This document shows, one piece after another, positions 62,970 through 64,000 of a stretch of DNA of 64,000 nt. The DNA is from Acidovorax sp. KKS102. GTDB lineage: Bacteria; Pseudomonadota; Gammaproteobacteria; Burkholderiales; Burkholderiaceae_C. The position numbers and the translations under genes are program-made. The notes beneath the pieces are model-generated. The model was not told the DNA's origin, did no database searches, and worked only from the letters and a program-made list of their open reading frames with translations. The stretch lies in contig NC_018708.1 of assembly GCF_000302535.1 (NCBI RefSeq), forward strand, positions 4,650,001 to 4,714,000, written 5' to 3'. Position 1 is the first letter of the stretch; each line of letters begins with the position of its first letter.

Positions 62970-64000
62970 ATGCCGCCCGCCCTGCCCCGCCTTTTTGCCC
63001 CTGCCCGGACCGTCCCACCGCCCGTGGCCTGGGCAGGCCTGGCACTGCTGATCTTTGCCGCCTGCCTGGTGGGCATCTTTGCGCGGCCCATCGGCTTTTT
63101 ATCGGCGTTCTGGCCGGCCAATGCACTGCTGCTGGGGCTGCTGGTGCGCTACCCGCATCTGGCGCGGCCGCCCGCCTGGGTGGCGGCCGCAGTGGGCTAT
63201 GTGGCAGCCGACCTGGTCACCGGCAGTGCCTGGGGCATGGCCCTGTGGCTCAATGCCGCCAACCTGCTGGGCGCCACCGCCGGTTGGCTGGTGCTGCGGG
63301 GGCTGGACGAGCGCATCCTGCGGCTGCAGCGCACGGCGGCGGCGCTGTATCTGCTGCTGGCAGCACTGGCGGCCAGCGCGGTGGGTGCGCTGGCAGGCTG
63401 TGGCGCGGCACCGGTGTATTTCGACTCCCCGTGGACGGACCTGCTGTCGCTGTGGTTCAGCACCGAGCTGATGAACTACATGCTCATCGTGCCCGTGGTG
63501 CTGGCTGCGCCGCGCGCGGCAGACCCGCCCTCGCACACCCAGGACACCCCCCTGTTCTGGCGCGTCGCACCCGTCAGTTCGCTGGTGCTGGCCGAGGGCA
63601 TCCGCACACTCATCGGCGGGCCCGGCATGCTGGCTTTTGTCGTGCCCGGGTTGCTGTGGTGTGCGCTGAGCTACAGCGCCTTCACCTCCAGCCTGCTGTC
63701 GCTGGTGGTGTGCCTGTGGACCATGGCGGGTGTGGCCACAGGTGTGCTCAATTTCACGCCGGCCCATGCGGGCGATGTGTTCTCGCTGCGTGTGGGCGTC
63801 ACGCTGCTGGCCCTGGGCCCCCTGGCCGTGGCCTGTGCCAGCGCGGCACGCGCCGAGGCCCTGCGGCGCCTGCACCATGCCGTGCGCCATGACGACCTGA
63901 CGGGTGTGCTGGCCCGCCGCGCACTGCTCAAACAGGGTGATCGCCTGCTGGAGCGCTACCAGCGCGAATCCAGCGGGCTGGCGGTGATGATGGTGGACGT
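62970..64000 (+). CDS. MASE1-GGDEF diguanylate cyclase, 5' part (3' cut by window)
   Basis: The reading frame stays open to the window end (343 codons). The N-terminal MASE1 membrane sensor has about eight helices (WAGLALLIFAACLVGIFARP, FLSAFWPANALLLGLLVRYP, LWLNAANLLGATAGWLVL). The beginning of a GGDEF domain follows (HDDLTGVLARRALLKQG and VMMVDV at the edge). Whether the GGDEF motif is active, or an EAL domain follows, cannot be seen. It is the second complete or partial c-di-GMP enzyme in the window besides the PAS-GGDEF-EAL protein, and follows the PAS-LuxR gene by 74 bases. Confidence 0.88.
   Translation, partial: MPPALPRLFAPARTVPPPVAWAGLALLIFAACLVGIFARPIGFLSAFWPANALLLGLLVRYPHLARPPAWVAAAVGYVAADLVTGSAWGMALWLNAANLLGATAGWLVLRGLDERILRLQRTAAALYLLLAALAASAVGALAGCGAAPVYFDSPWTDLLSLWFSTELMNYMLIVPVVLAAPRAADPPSHTQDTPLFWRVAPVSSLVLAEGIRTLIGGPGMLAFVVPGLLWCALSYSAFTSSLLSLVVCLWTMAGVATGVLNFTPAHAGDVFSLRVGVTLLALGPLAVACASAARAEALRRLHHAVRHDDLTGVLARRALLKQGDRLLERYQRESSGLAVMMVD

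Overview
The window looks like a chromosomal segment of a betaproteobacterium in the Comamonadaceae, closest in style to Acidovorax. The basis is uniformly high GC, three orphan Bug/TctC-type substrate-binding proteins, an Omp32-like porin, a CaiB-type CoA transferase, and two short interspersed repeat families of a kind I associate with this family. No rRNA, tRNA or CRISPR array was seen. Both ends cut genes: a histidine kinase at the left, broken at its phosphoacceptor His, and a MASE1-GGDEF protein at the right.

Layout. 1-2672: a two-component system, a secreted GlcG/HbpS-like protein and a periplasmic ankyrin protein. 2683-4181: an IS5-type insertion sequence with a TA target duplication; its transposase appears to lack the second catalytic Asp. 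4185-12444: a minus-strand catabolic block (thiolase-like protein, carotenoid/stilbene-type oxygenase, alpha/beta hydrolase, Bug protein, CoA transferase, porin) with a divergent tandem HxlR regulator carrying two zinc-type motifs. 12583-22151: dbpA, a DUF4010 protein, a PAS-GGDEF-EAL protein, amn, an eroded pocket with two pseudogenes, a creatininase-family gene, a structured MITE and alaX. 22327-31312: a large AsmA/DUF748-like protein, a DsbD/ScsB-type reductase with a redoxin partner, a CoA-binding protein and an O-acetylhomoserine sulfhydrylase. 31325-36265: an IclR regulator divergent from a second catabolic operon (MBL hydrolase, FAD hydroxylase, DUF2783, Bug). 36272-43922: a DUF2062 gene with a 52-residue partner, TerC with an NhaR-like regulator, a sulfatase, a third Bug protein facing a MarR regulator, and an MFS exporter. 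44078-49829: hemE, an AraC-like regulator, a nuoB paralogue split by a second MITE, a tandemly duplicated region with four DnaA boxes, and priA. 49926-64000: a lipoprotein gamma-glutamyltransferase, cupin, AEC carrier, Leu/Ile/Val-type binding protein, Rep helicase, a lipoprotein-phospholipase A pair, UspA, tgt, a PAS-LuxR regulator and the partial MASE1 protein.

Five patterns stand out. (1) At least eight genes have a -10-like hexamer exactly 6 nt before the start codon, as expected for leaderless transcripts. (2) Two MITEs (289 and 272 bp) share architecture and TIR start; one forms part of the alaX promoter and the other destroys nuoB2. (3) A ~55-bp interspersed repeat recurs 8-9 times. 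It touches several stop codons and, in two genes, encodes the signal-peptide region in the same frame. (4) Two perfect DnaA boxes are tandemly duplicated (four in all) in front of priA. (5) The HxlR-controlled oxygenase/thiolase-like/CoA-transferase/porin block looks like an undescribed route for an imported, oxidatively cleaved aromatic or isoprenoid compound.
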